Assembly: GCA_037954235.1 (NCBI GenBank)
Contig: JBBMOA010000012.1
Span: 11,690,144 to 11,754,143 of the forward strand
Length of the DNA: 64,000 bases
Reading direction: 5' to 3'
From: Aulostomus chinensis
Taxonomy: Eukaryota; Chordata; Actinopteri; Syngnathiformes; Aulostomidae
Position numbers and translations under genes: made by a program. Numbering within the stretch: the first letter of the stretch is position 1; each line of letters begins with the position of its first letter. Shown in pieces: positions 1-11,706 of the stretch. The notes below the pieces were generated by a model. The model did not search any database, was not told the origin of the DNA, and saw only the letters and a program-made list of their open reading frames with translations.

Positions 1-300
1 TACTTTAAAAATGATGTGTTATTGTAGAAAAATACCACTCATGCCAATTGATTTAAATTAAAAATTTAAGCTATAAATAAACCAAATGACAGTAGCACTA
101 CTATAACTTGCTCGTAGATGTTAATAATTATCAATAATAATTATTATTATTCATATTGTTATTGTTAATGTTATCAGTGTATTTATTATTCTAAAATATG
201 TCACATATAGAAAATAGTAATAGTAATAGTAATAATAATAATAATAATAATAACAGCTTGAGTAAAGGCACCATATACTAGAGAATCGTCAAAGTTTACT
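1..300. other. AT-rich non-coding DNA
   Basis: AT-rich sequence with short ATT/AAT runs around 120-250. I see no splice-flanked open reading frame and no RNA gene. Confidence 0.6.
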
Positions 301-1150
301 GGTTGGATTTTGTCAGTTTCCCCCCTGCTGGAGAGCTGCTAGTCCCCGCTGTGTCTGCGCTCTCTGCTGAGGTTCGTCTAAGGGTCTGTGCTGCGGGGCT
401 CCTTCCCGGGACATACTCACTGTTCACGGCGTGTCTGTAGCGCTGCTGGCCGCTGACGAGGCTCTGTCCATTGATCAGGAGTAGTGAATCCAGGGCTGGG
501 CTGTGGTGGGTCGGCTCCTGGAGACACGCTGGGACTGGGTCTGGACTGGGAGCCGGAGCCGGAGCCGGGGCGGGGATCCACAGAGGAATAAAAGTTAAGT
601 TAGTGGAGGGACGCGGCGAAGGAAGACGCAGCACCGACGGGGTGAGAGAGAGAAAGACAGACTGGAGAGGTGGACGGAGGATGCGAGTCTGGGAGGAAGT
701 GCTGGCAGCTCGCAGACTTTGTCAACACTTGTCCTGGAGCCTGGACTCTTTTTTTTCTTTTCTTTTTTTATGTCGAACCGGAACTTCGCACACACACAAA
801 CTTCATATACATTCAGCCTTCCTTTAGCAGCTCTGTCCAGACTCAAACTGGCGCAAATATGCCCACCTCTGAACTCATGGCTTCACCACTAAGAAGAAGA
901 GCGCGCGTAAGACAATGACGCTGTAAACAAAAACCAGGAACCTGAGATTTGGGAGGAAAAAAAAACCAAAAAAAAAAAAAAAACGAAAATCAAACACCGG
1001 TTACGGTAACAGCGGGATTGATCGGCGCGGAGGAGTGTGTCACTTCCAATCTTTGCTGTGCCAGCGGGCGCACGGACTGATAGAGGGAGGAGAGAAGGGA
1101 GGAGAGACAAAGAGAGGGAGGGAGGGGAGGAGGCGTCACAGGATCGCACT
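300..1150. promoter_or_regulatory. CpG-rich block, probable promoter / first-exon region
   Basis: This stretch is clearly richer in G+C and CpG than its AT-rich surroundings, and includes a purine-rich GGGAGG tract at about 1,083-1,135. On the minus strand a good donor (AACA|gtgagtatgt, last exon base at 421) follows about 200 nt of GC-rich sequence. That would fit the first, perhaps untranslated, exon of a gene running leftward out of the window. The open minus-strand frame through it has no ATG, only a GTG, so I do not call a protein. Strand and gene identity are inference. Confidence 0.35.
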
Positions 1151-2118
1151 AATCTGACCCATGGAAGTGTTCTGTGGGCCGGATCTCACTCGCGTCAGAA
1201 CGCATGAAACAATACCCAAGTGTCCAACCAAACCTTTAAGGAACGATGGCAACTATACAGATGCTTCAAATGTCTGCTTCTTACCCCCCCCCCCACACAC
1301 ACACACACACACACACCACCTCCCCCTCCCTTAATCACAGTGAAAAACAAAATAAATCACTCTTTTCTTTTCGCTTCACGCAGCAGTAACTTATCAGGCT
1401 GCTGCTTCCCTCTAAAACTCTCAGACATTTTCAGTATCATCCCGCTCCGATAATAACCCACCCAAGTTGAAGTCCACTCGCTGATACTCGTTAATCAGTA
1501 GCCTAATAATAAGTCAGGGATGAGTCTTCCCTCTCCCGTCGCACCGCCGTTATTAGACGCAAACACGTCAGTTAATGATAAACCCGCCGCTTGATAGACA
1601 GATGTCACTGTCTGCCAGATAAGGAAGCCAGCGAGGCTCAAATGACATTACAGATCTGACACATGCACTACAGTTCCTGCATGCAATTTTATTTTTATAT
1701 GAACACTTGGTTTCATTTCTTCAATGAAAATGTCCCGGTTTCACGATAATCCACCTGCAAAGGTCGCACGTGTTTGGGAGTTTCTGCAGGTTCCGACCAG
1801 CGCAGCTGAGTAACGATAGTTTAACGGTAAACTGCAACAAGGGGGTCTTTAACGCGCTTGTTAATAAGAGCATGCGCAAGGAGAACTGAACCGAGAAACT
1901 ACAACAACAACAACAACAACAACAACAAAAACTGAAGCTACAGGTTCGTGCAACATCTGGGCGTCAAATGCGTCCGCTGAAGGCTGCGAGGAGCAGTGGG
2001 TTGGTTTGAGTGGAACCGCGGCGGGGAGGTTGCCTACCAGTGGGGACGGATCACAGCTCGCCCCCTGGTCTCTGGGTGCTCAGATCGTGGATGGAGAGCT
2101 GGCAAGGCCCACGTTCAG

Positions 2119-2119
<1 letters not shown>

Positions 2120-2178
<59 letters not shown>

Positions 2179-2213
2179 TGTGTGTGTTTGTGTGTGTGTG
2201 TGTGCGCGCGCGC
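2120..2213. repeat. (TG)n microsatellite ending in (CG)n
   Basis: About 80 bp of TG repeats with two TTTG interruptions, then a short alternating CG run. The long Cys/Val open frames across it in all three plus frames are repeat artefacts. Confidence 0.95.
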
Positions 2214-3461
2214 CCTCAGCACCAGCGGCTTTCCAGGAAAAAGAGCAAAACAGGCTTTTACAGAGCTAAGAGTTGAAAGCGGTTTAGTTTTGATTAAATC
2301 CTGATCTCGCTCGGAGGGAGAAACACTGGAGTTCAGCTCGTGCAGGTTCATCAAGCTGCTTCTTTTACTCAGAGTTGTTTTGTTTTTTTTAGAGCGCCAG
2401 AGTCACATTTTTTTCATGTCACCAAAAGGACACCTGGCAGACGCAAACAGAAACAGTCGCTCTCATCAGTATCATTCATATGATAAAATAACGGCGGAGC
2501 GTCCTGGTGAGGTCGGGGGGGGGGGGGGGGGGGGGCTTTAGAGGCCGGACACACAGAAGTGTGTGTGCTCGATGGAGGTGCTGTGATTTTATCTCGCAGG
2601 TCTGTGATATTAAATCAATTCGTGTAGTAGTTATTTTAATCTAAACTGTGTAAGTTTTGCTGAGGGTCGAAACGTCCAATTAAACAAGTTTTATTTGTTG
2701 TTTAAATGCTCCTTTATGTTGGCGGATAATCGTCTAATTGTGTGGCAACCTCATTAGTGCCCATCCAGCGAAATTCTTATTAAGATGTAAGCTTTTGCCA
2801 ACTTCTGCAAAAAAAGAAATTGTGACAGCAGTTCGAAATATTCCCATTTTATGGGCTTCATTTTCTTTCTTTTTTGCGGTAAATCCAGTCACGATAAGTT
2901 GTTTTTTTAATAAATACTCAATTAAAATGCAATAGTACTACAGATTTATATCAGCACAAATTAAGCACTTTTTTAAATGTGTGGAGAATTTCTGGATGTT
3001 CAGAAATATTTCCTTTGGGGGGGGGGGTATATAAGCTCAGTTTTCCTCTGCACCCCTCCCCCCCCCCCCCCCCCCACTGCAGCGAGTTAAAGCATGTTAT
3101 TGTTGTGTATTTATTCAGAGAAATGTTCTAATTCCGGCTGTTTTTCACCTCCTCCGCGAGTCTGTGGCCGCGCTCCGTGAATAATTGAAGCCCGGCAGGG
3201 AATCGTTGCTTTGCCTGCATCTCCTCTCTGATGCACCAGCTCGTTTCCTTCTGTCTCTCCTTCCGTTTCTTGGGGTGTATTATAGTGGGGAACCACGCAC
3301 AGGCCCAAGCAAGCGTAAGTAGCTCCACAGTGCCGTGAAGGAGAATGAAATATTGATCCTGAAATAACCCCGATGGAGGACAAATTCAGAGGACTGAGGT
3401 GAATTATTGATGCCATTCTGCATCCCAAAAGCTCGTGTAAAACATGATTGGTAGCAGTAGT

Positions 3462-3464
<3 letters not shown>

Positions 3465-3544
<80 letters not shown>

Positions 3545-3573
3545 ATGTGTGTGTGTGCGCGCGCGCGCGCGTG
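3465..3573. repeat. Compound (GT)n-(GC)n microsatellite
   Basis: More than 100 bp of nearly uninterrupted alternating purine-pyrimidine sequence: GT repeats with TTTG and TATG interruptions, then about 7 GC units. Confidence 0.95.
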
Positions 3574-4920
3574 AGTGCAACTCTCACTCCCTCCTCCTCC
3601 TAAAAAAGAGAAAGAAAAAAAGAGAAAAGGGAGACAAGAATAACACGTTTTTATTTATTTCACATCCAGGGGACCTGACCAATTTATAGAAAGCGATCCT
3701 GTGAGTTTAAACAGAACAGACCTCCGACACAAACTCATTTCAAATTCAAGAAGTCGGCACAAGAATGTGTCTGGCTTGGCTCAAGCAAAAACATTAATAA
3801 ATACGCGTATTCTTAAAGGTATTGACTCATGGCGCATATATTTACGCAACTTTTTTGTGCAGGAATAGAATTAGATAGATTCCACGCGTGTATTTGTTGT
3901 TGTTGTTGTTTTTAATTGTTTTGTGTGTTTTATGCTTCTAGATTTTTAAGATGAATGTTGTCACCTTGTAAGTGGGAGAAAAGCAGGTTATTTGTGTAAA
4001 CAGCGCGGCTGTGTGGTGGAGAGGAACACGGAGGAACCGGCTGGAAAACAAGATTCTCCCTTCAGCTCCGCGACCCCCCGCATCCTCATCCAGCACTGCG
4101 ACCCTCCACCGTGATTCGACTCTCCAGCCATCACATGTTTGCTCATCTGCGGCTAATGTATGGAAACATCCCTTCACAGTGTGCAAATCAGATGCAAAGC
4201 AATGAACTGTGCACATATCAGGAGGTCTGTTCAAACGGAATTTTGTGGTTTATCTGTACAATGAGAGAGGGGAAGTTCTGGATCTTGTGTTGTTGTTTGG
4301 TTTTTTTGGATCTTAAAACATGTTTCTGTTTGCAGATTCAGGTTTGAATAGAAACACCTCCGACTCGTGAGAGGAGCAAACGATTCTAAATGGTTTTTAC
4401 GATGTTTTTAAAAGTTTGTTTTTTTTTTCAAATCAGACGTGACTAAAGAAAAACAAAAACACGAGATGAATCCATTTCAGTAAATTGTGAACAGTTACAT
4501 ATGTATTTATAGATATGAGACATTTTACTGTATATCTTAATTCATGAAAGTGAGTTTTCCGCCGGTTTCTCCGCTGTAGGTGCAAAGATCTTCAGACTGG
4601 CTGTGATTTAAATCAACACTAAACTGTTGCAGTTATTTTAATTGAACTAAAATTCACCAAAAGAGCTTCTTTTGTGCACCTAAAAAGCCAAATCATGAGG
4701 TGAGTTCACGGATAAATCAAAGAAAACCAACGAGGAATAATGCAGGCAAAGTGCAGACAACTGGAACTTAACTGGAAAATGACAAGAACATCAGTAAAAA
4801 CAATCAAATCCGAATTATTACTGTGACACCTTCAGCTACTGATAATATGATAACTTTCTCACCGTTGTAATAATTGGAAATTAAAAAAAGACCAAGAGTG
4901 CATTATAATTATCATCGTCA

Positions 4921-4933
4921 TTATTATTATTTC

Positions 4934-4990
<57 letters not shown>

Positions 4991-4993
4991 TAT
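4921..4993. repeat. (ATT)n microsatellite
   Basis: About 70 bp of ATT/TTA trinucleotide repeats in an AT-rich context. A second similar array lies at about 5,625-5,683. Confidence 0.9.
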
Positions 4994-5623
4994 TTCGGAC
5001 ATTTTTAATTTGTGTATTTTCTCGCAGTTTTCTGCCACGTTAAAGAAACGTGCTGTCAGAGAATGTGAATTACGAACGAAACTAACGAACTAATAACGAA
5101 CAACAGACGCAAAAACGGACGTTTTATTATTATTATTTTTGCACGCCGCCTATTTTGTTTTTCGTTTGCTTTTTTTTTTTTACAGACGAGTCAGATGGAG
5201 AGGCAACAGAGTCACGTGACTTATTCCTGTTTAAAAAACACCGATATAAACGTCCATTCATGGGTTTCTTCTTTGTCTTGTTTGATTCTTCTTTACTTGC
5301 TAAGTGCTGCGCCAAATGGCTGCAAATGGCTTGTTTGGAAAGGATGTATCTCGTTTCCGTCGAGGATTAATTTGTCTTTTCTTTTTTTTCCTCTTTTTTA
5401 AACAACGCTTACAACCTTTTTCTAAATTGCTTCCATACCAGAGGTCACGAGGCACGAGTCCATTATTGCTCCTTCACACCGTTTGGAGATCCGTCACTGG
5501 ATCTGGATCAGTTCTAATACCCTGCAAGACCCGGAGAGACTCCCAGGAAACACGAGGAACACACTTTACACTCGTTATTCCTTCCTGAGAAAAACTCATT
5601 TTTAAAATGTTTAAAAACAAGAA

Positions 5624-5624
<1 letters not shown>

Positions 5625-5683
<59 letters not shown>
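5625..5683. repeat. (ATT)n microsatellite
   Basis: About 20 uninterrupted ATT units. Confidence 0.9.
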
Positions 5684-7744
5684 GTTATCAAATTAATTAG
5701 CTTTAACATATTTGTTGGCTTTGAAGTGGAGGGTGGCAAAGTCAAAAACTAATTATAACAAAGTAATAATGACTGTATCTCATAAGCGGTCACATTTGAA
5801 TGATAGTTGTATTACTTAATGTTGAAGCTCAACGTAAAAGTTTATAAAGGATTAACTGATGTTTCCTTCATGTGCGCATGGAAGATTATCTGGATCTAAA
5901 TCACATGACCAAACATTCATTAATACATGCCCACTATTCATCCCCTCACTATCGGCAAAATAAAGACAAAAATATGTTGTTGTTTTCACGTCTGATCCAT
6001 AAAACATCTGTGAAAACCATTAGGTGAGCCAGGTACATCTTCACAAAGATTTCTTATTAGAACGTGTCCTATTTCATCTTTTTTTTCCACCAATGCTCTT
6101 AAACAGGGACAGAACATTACATGCAAAGAAAATCAATTTGAAGGCTGATTTATGAAACATATGTTTCCCCCTTTGAGAGACACAAAGGGGGAAATCAAGC
6201 CCACGTCAGTGAGCAGACTTGACAATGATAGACCGACCTCAAACGTCTAAAATAAACGATCACAAGTTTTTATTTCTGGAGCAAATTGCATCTCTCAGAG
6301 ACAGCTTGCTGTAATGTCCTTGTGCGTATCTCAACTACTCAACGTCCCGACCCTTTGAGCTCTTGATATCCCACATAAAGGATCGTTTTCTTTTTGGTTC
6401 AAACCGTCGCTGGCTCGCACCAGTGAGGTCTTACCTGAAATCGAATCCGCCTGCGTAACCAGGAGGGAGAAAGTTGGAGGGAGACAAGCAATGGTGAGTG
6501 TCAGCACTCTGCACTATGTCACTGCTCACAAGTATTTGACAGTTGGAATTATCTGTAAATACTTCATTAAACTGTGTATGAGTTCGCTTCTTGTGCCTTG
6601 CGGTGCCCCTCTGGTAAGATTTACAAATGATAACGTAAACACTTTGAAACAAAAAAAAAATTCTCATTTGAAAAGAATTGAAAGGGTGAAAGCTGAGGGG
6701 GGGGGGGGGCAGGGTTGATTGGGCCTCACTAGCAACAAAACAGCGGAGGTCTCAGTAATGAGGTTTGGAACGTGTGTTCAGTGTTCAGGGGCCAGCGTTT
6801 ACTTGACCTGCCAGAGAGACCTTCTTCCAAACCTACGTGGTGCCAGAGTGGAGCTGTCCAGGCATCGTATGTTGTATTAGGAACTGTGGAAAATAATACC
6901 TGAGCAAAGTATCCCAGAGAGAAAAAAAGGGTCAACCCATCAGCAAAGGTCAGGCTAATTCATCTTGAAACTTGGCCCTAATATCCTGCTTTAATTCAAT
7001 CAAACGGAATTCTTTCCCCACCACTCAAATGTTTATAAAATGAAATTTTTCCTTGATGGATACTCATTTCTCTCCTAAAAATACAGCTTCTAAATTAAGC
7101 ACTTCAGCAGACTACAGGACTGTCTTTAGACCGTGTGAACATGCCAGTAAATTCTAAAAAGCTCCTTGGCACTGAAATAATTTAGGCTACACAATGAAGT
7201 CACTCCTAATTCAAAGAGTTGTCACCTCGCCCTCCACCGCTGACACACAATCAGCCTGCCAAACGCTCCTCGTGTCAACCTGTCTGGACTAATAACCAAG
7301 CAGCTGGTACCTGAGAGCCTCAAGGCCGACGTTTGGAGGGAGCGAAAGCTGATATAGTTTTAGACTAAAGCCAGTGGCACAGGAGGGAGGAGAACTGAGA
7401 TATTAAAGAGGGGAGATAGAGAGGAGGGGTGCAGGTAGAGACCCTACCATGAGGCGCGCTGGTCCAGTGGGGGTGCTCCTTCAGAGGTGTCATCTACGGA
7501 CGCCGTCACAACTTCTCCAACTTCTCACCCACACATCTGCAAAGGCCTGTAGATAAACAAGGGTGCAGGACATTTTTACTTTACAGGTCCCCCTTAAGTG
7601 GGCGGAGCTGATGCATTCAAAATGTCAATCATTGACTGTCAAACACCAATAAGGAAGTCAATCCCTTTGATTTCTTTAGGAGTCAATGATTAAAAACATG
7701 CATTCAGGGAGACCTATATTAGTCTGCCAAGCATTCAGTTTGTC

Positions 7745-7747
<3 letters not shown>

Positions 7748-7834
<87 letters not shown>
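7748..7834. repeat. (TG)n microsatellite
   Basis: More than 40 TG units in a row. A (CA)n array in the opposite sense follows about 165 bp downstream. Confidence 0.95.
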
Positions 7835-7837
<3 letters not shown>

Positions 7838-7997
7838 TAAGTGGCTGTCAGAGTGATAATGATCTGGCCGGCTGTGAGGAGGGTGTAGGGGTCAGAGGCG
7901 ACCTCACCGCTGTGATCTTGTGTTTGTTATTGCTATGGTGCCCTTGGACGGGTTAACATAGCACACGAGGCATCAGCTGGCCCAAGCACTTCCTCTG

Positions 7998-7999
<2 letters not shown>

Positions 8000-8054
<55 letters not shown>
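8000..8054. repeat. (AC)n microsatellite
   Basis: About 27 CA units. Together with the TG array at 7,748-7,834 it makes an inverted pair that could base-pair as a large hairpin. Confidence 0.95.
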
Positions 8055-8056
<2 letters not shown>

Positions 8057-9298
8057 CAAACACGCAACTCAGGTCACTTCAAAATGTGTTGATGGGTCAT
8101 GAGTGAATTCATCTAAACAGGTGAAATATTATCCCACTGCAGGGAGGACAGGAGATGAAATGGTACTACGACTATGAAGTTCTGTATCCTTTCATGTTTG
8201 TGCAGAGGTTAGACACACACACTGGCTTTGGGGGTCTATATGACACTATTTTGGGTTGAAGTGTTGCCTGGTGACATTATCCGTCACAGTTCACTTCAAC
8301 CACCTACTGTATGACACAAAGTTACAAACAGTAGGTGATTCCTCCTGAATTGTTTCCATTTCTTTTAAATTTTCACTCAAAATTGTATAAAAATAATGAA
8401 TTGTCAATATCATGTTAGTGTTTTTTTTTATATCATACTCAAAAATTCTCATTTTACCCAAGGCATTCTTGAGATAAACAAGGAAATTCAAATTTAGACA
8501 AATATCATAAAATTATATACAGACTGTTTATACGTTCTTTAGACAATTATATCGTGCTAATAGTCGGGAGATATTCATCTTCATTTAGTTTCAGACCTGC
8601 AACCTGCAAGCAATGTATAAAAAAGGCCAAATCTGGTCCCTTCCATAATTTTCATTGACCTGGTGTAGTTTAGTTTTAAGAAGAATAAATTCAAACAATG
8701 CAAAACCTACCAAAATATTGCTGTACACAATAGCAAACGGCTCAGTTTGAATGTATGTTAACATTTGTTACGTCAATATTAGCACAAGGTGAACGTTAAG
8801 CTCCTGTTCAGGACCTGATTAAAGCTACATAAAGCTACAAGCAGTGTACAACAATTTCTTGCTCCAGGGCAAAATTGGCTGCCTCGCCACAGTAATGGCT
8901 GTTAGTCCTATTAGTCTTTCCAGTAATCCATCACAAAGTCCCTAAGATGTTTCTGATCAAATTTAAGATGGAACAGGTAGATCATGTAGAGGGAGTACAT
9001 CAAAGTGTTAAAAAATATATATTTCCTGTTACCACTTGCTGGCGTTATGACTAATCCACCCCAAAATGTAATGGGTTCTTCCTTAACGCATACTACACCC
9101 TTACACTTAAATTGCTTTAAGCTGCTTTGGTTTGCTACTCTTGACAGAAAGTCAACTCCTCATCTCCTTTGGATGGGAACAAGATCAATCAGCACTTATT
9201 AGCAGGTTTATTTAGGTCTGAAAACCCCTTGTGCATGCAGATATGTGCAGTGGGAAAGAGTTATAATACACAGCTGAGAGATTTGCATTCTCACGCCG

Positions 9299-9300
<2 letters not shown>

Positions 9301-9341
<41 letters not shown>
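9301..9341. repeat. (CT)n microsatellite
   Basis: About 18 CT units. Confidence 0.9.
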
Positions 9342-11363
9342 ATGAAAAGACACCACAACTGTTTTCTGATTACAACCCTCCACTTTCTTCAGTTTACAAA
9401 GAAATTAAGAGAAATGATTCTATTTTTATGGTCATAATCACAGCAAAAAGCAGCTTGCTAGCAGCGAGGCAACCTCATGGTAGCAGTTTCCTCTAATGGG
9501 GAGCGCTAGAAAAATTAGCTTTCAGTTGCTCTAAAAACAAATCTTATATTTCATGTTCAATCGCTCTCGGAGAAATTCGAACTAGCGGCAAATTCTTGGA
9601 TGATTTGAGGATGAAGGGTGGGTTTTGATTGCACCACAAGTATCGAGGACCTGGCCTCTCACCATGCTAGCTTTGCCTCACCGCTCACTGGCTGTACGCA
9701 AACGGACGGTCAGTGCTGATGATCCATGGTCAAGAAGAACCTAACGCAGTTTTCATTTCCTCCCTTCAGGAAGAGAATACTCTGAGCTGGATTTGAAGAA
9801 TCTCAGTCAACTCAAGGGATTTAGTTTTTCCCATTGAGGTATTATTGAGTTTCAGGGAGCAGCTTTTCTAATAGCAAGATGATGTCTGTCACTTAAATGT
9901 CAAATATCAGCTGTTTTCACCGCCTACGTCCATGAGCCACCAGGCCACCCAGCCGTGCCAGCAGAGGTATGCTTATGGAGTCACAGGATAGTTCTGCGTG
10001 CGTCACAGGTCTCTACTGAGGGTGGTAGCTGGCCACCCACCCACCTCCTTCATTTTCATACATCAAACACTCACTAACACAGAACATACTGGAGGTTGGC
10101 AGTGGGCAGCACTCTGGACAAGAGACATAGTTGGGGGGGGGGTCCTCTTATTGATTATTCATAGTTCAGAACATCAACATGTGGGGGCATTATGGTTTTA
10201 AAATGTCAGTTCAAACCATCCCAACACAGATAGCAGATCTGGATCAGTCCTCATGGCTTCTGCACGATGGTACCTCACCTCCACTTATCCACTCCTCTGT
10301 CTCTGCTCCTTTCCTAACATTACACAGGTCTACAACCCATTGTGCTTTACTTCTTCACACATTTGCTTTTCTTGGCTCAGTTCTTTGGTGGGTTTGCATA
10401 TGAAAGACTACTTTATGTAAATGATATTCATTTAAGAAGCCAACAAACCAGGTGACATGTGCTTGTGTGAGTTTTGTCTCCGTCGTTGGATACTGTGCTG
10501 TAACGCAGAGATGACGTATGTTTGCAGGCCGGTCTGGAAGTTAGAATCAGCACGGGCTCCCTCAAGAGATACACTGGATTAGGATTGGATTTTGGTTCAT
10601 CGCAACAACTAAACATTGCGGGAAAGAAAAGTTTATGAGACGTCAACATTTTGTTTCACAAGATCATCTCGCAAATCAACAACATTTTTATGATTTTTAA
10701 AGCTAAAATACAATTAGAGGTGCAAAGCTAATGCCCATACTTAAGCTAACATCAAATCTGGCTTTGCGCATCTCATTTTGGCTTGATGACGGTATTTAAT
10801 GTCTGTGATGATCTCCACAGTTGGGTTTAGCTACATGCTGGCAACCACCATTTTTGAGACACATACATGCTTAAAAATTCACAAGTGCATAGACGTATTA
10901 AATGGTGTAGAACAAAGCATTAAAATATCTTAGCTAGTGTTCTCCACAGATCTCAATGCAGGCATTTAATCAAAAACCTTTCAAAAATTCCACTGACTTT
11001 GAGACAAGGGAACTGGACTTTCAACAAAAGAAAGTTATTTCCAAGTTTTGGCACTCATTCCTCCACCGCTCTTTCATGTAAACGATATGTAATAAAGTAA
11101 CCCGAAAGAAGTGTGTGTCCGAGAGAGCAGTTGGTGTGTTTTGAGAGTTTTATTCTGATCTTTGCACAGATGTCTACGAACACACGCACTTCCCCATGCG
11201 TGTGTGAGTGAGTGCTGCAGGTATGTGTGTATGCATGTTTGCAAAAGCTGCCAAATGAAAACAAATGGCCAACCTGAACGAGGTGAACATGACTGATGAG
11301 TGGTGCTCAGAGACAAACAGAAGCATTGATGTGTATGGTGACTAGTCTGTTTTTTCTTTAACA

Positions 11364-11365
<2 letters not shown>

Positions 11366-11414
<49 letters not shown>

Positions 11415-11463
11415 CGCATGTGTGTGCGTGTGTGTGTGTGCGTGTTTTTGTGTGTGTGTGTGT
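11366..11463. repeat. (GT)n microsatellite with CG-rich interruptions
   Basis: GT repeats interrupted by a GCGCGC/GTGCGC segment in the middle. Confidence 0.9.
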
Positions 11464-11619
11464 GGTAACAGATGAGAGGGTATGACAAGGCAGATGAGGG
11501 GAATGGTGGGACGGAGTGAGTGAAGGTCTGACTATGCCAGAACCTGCCATGTGTCATTGATTAACGGGGTAGAGTTGCAATGATTTAGTTGACAAAGCAT
11601 CACATTAGTGCTCTGGATC

Positions 11620-11621
<2 letters not shown>

Positions 11622-11704
<83 letters not shown>
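11622..11704. repeat. (GT)n microsatellite
   Basis: About 41 uninterrupted GT units, 160 bp from the preceding array. Confidence 0.95.

Positions 11705-11706
<2 letters not shown>

Noticed and set aside
296..634. 112-codon minus-strand frame in the CpG-rich block
   Set aside because: It begins with GTG, has no ATG, and is low-complexity Ala-Pro sequence; only the splice donor inside it is of interest.
2006..2304. Cys/Val-rich open frames across the TG repeat
   Set aside because: Open in all three plus frames purely because the TG dinucleotide repeat lacks stops; same reasoning for frames at 3,444, 7,750, 11,074-11,822, 18,514 and 60,951.
7748..8054. CRISPR-like or satellite array
   Set aside because: These are simple dinucleotide microsatellites in eukaryotic DNA; no spaced direct repeats of CRISPR type occur in the window.
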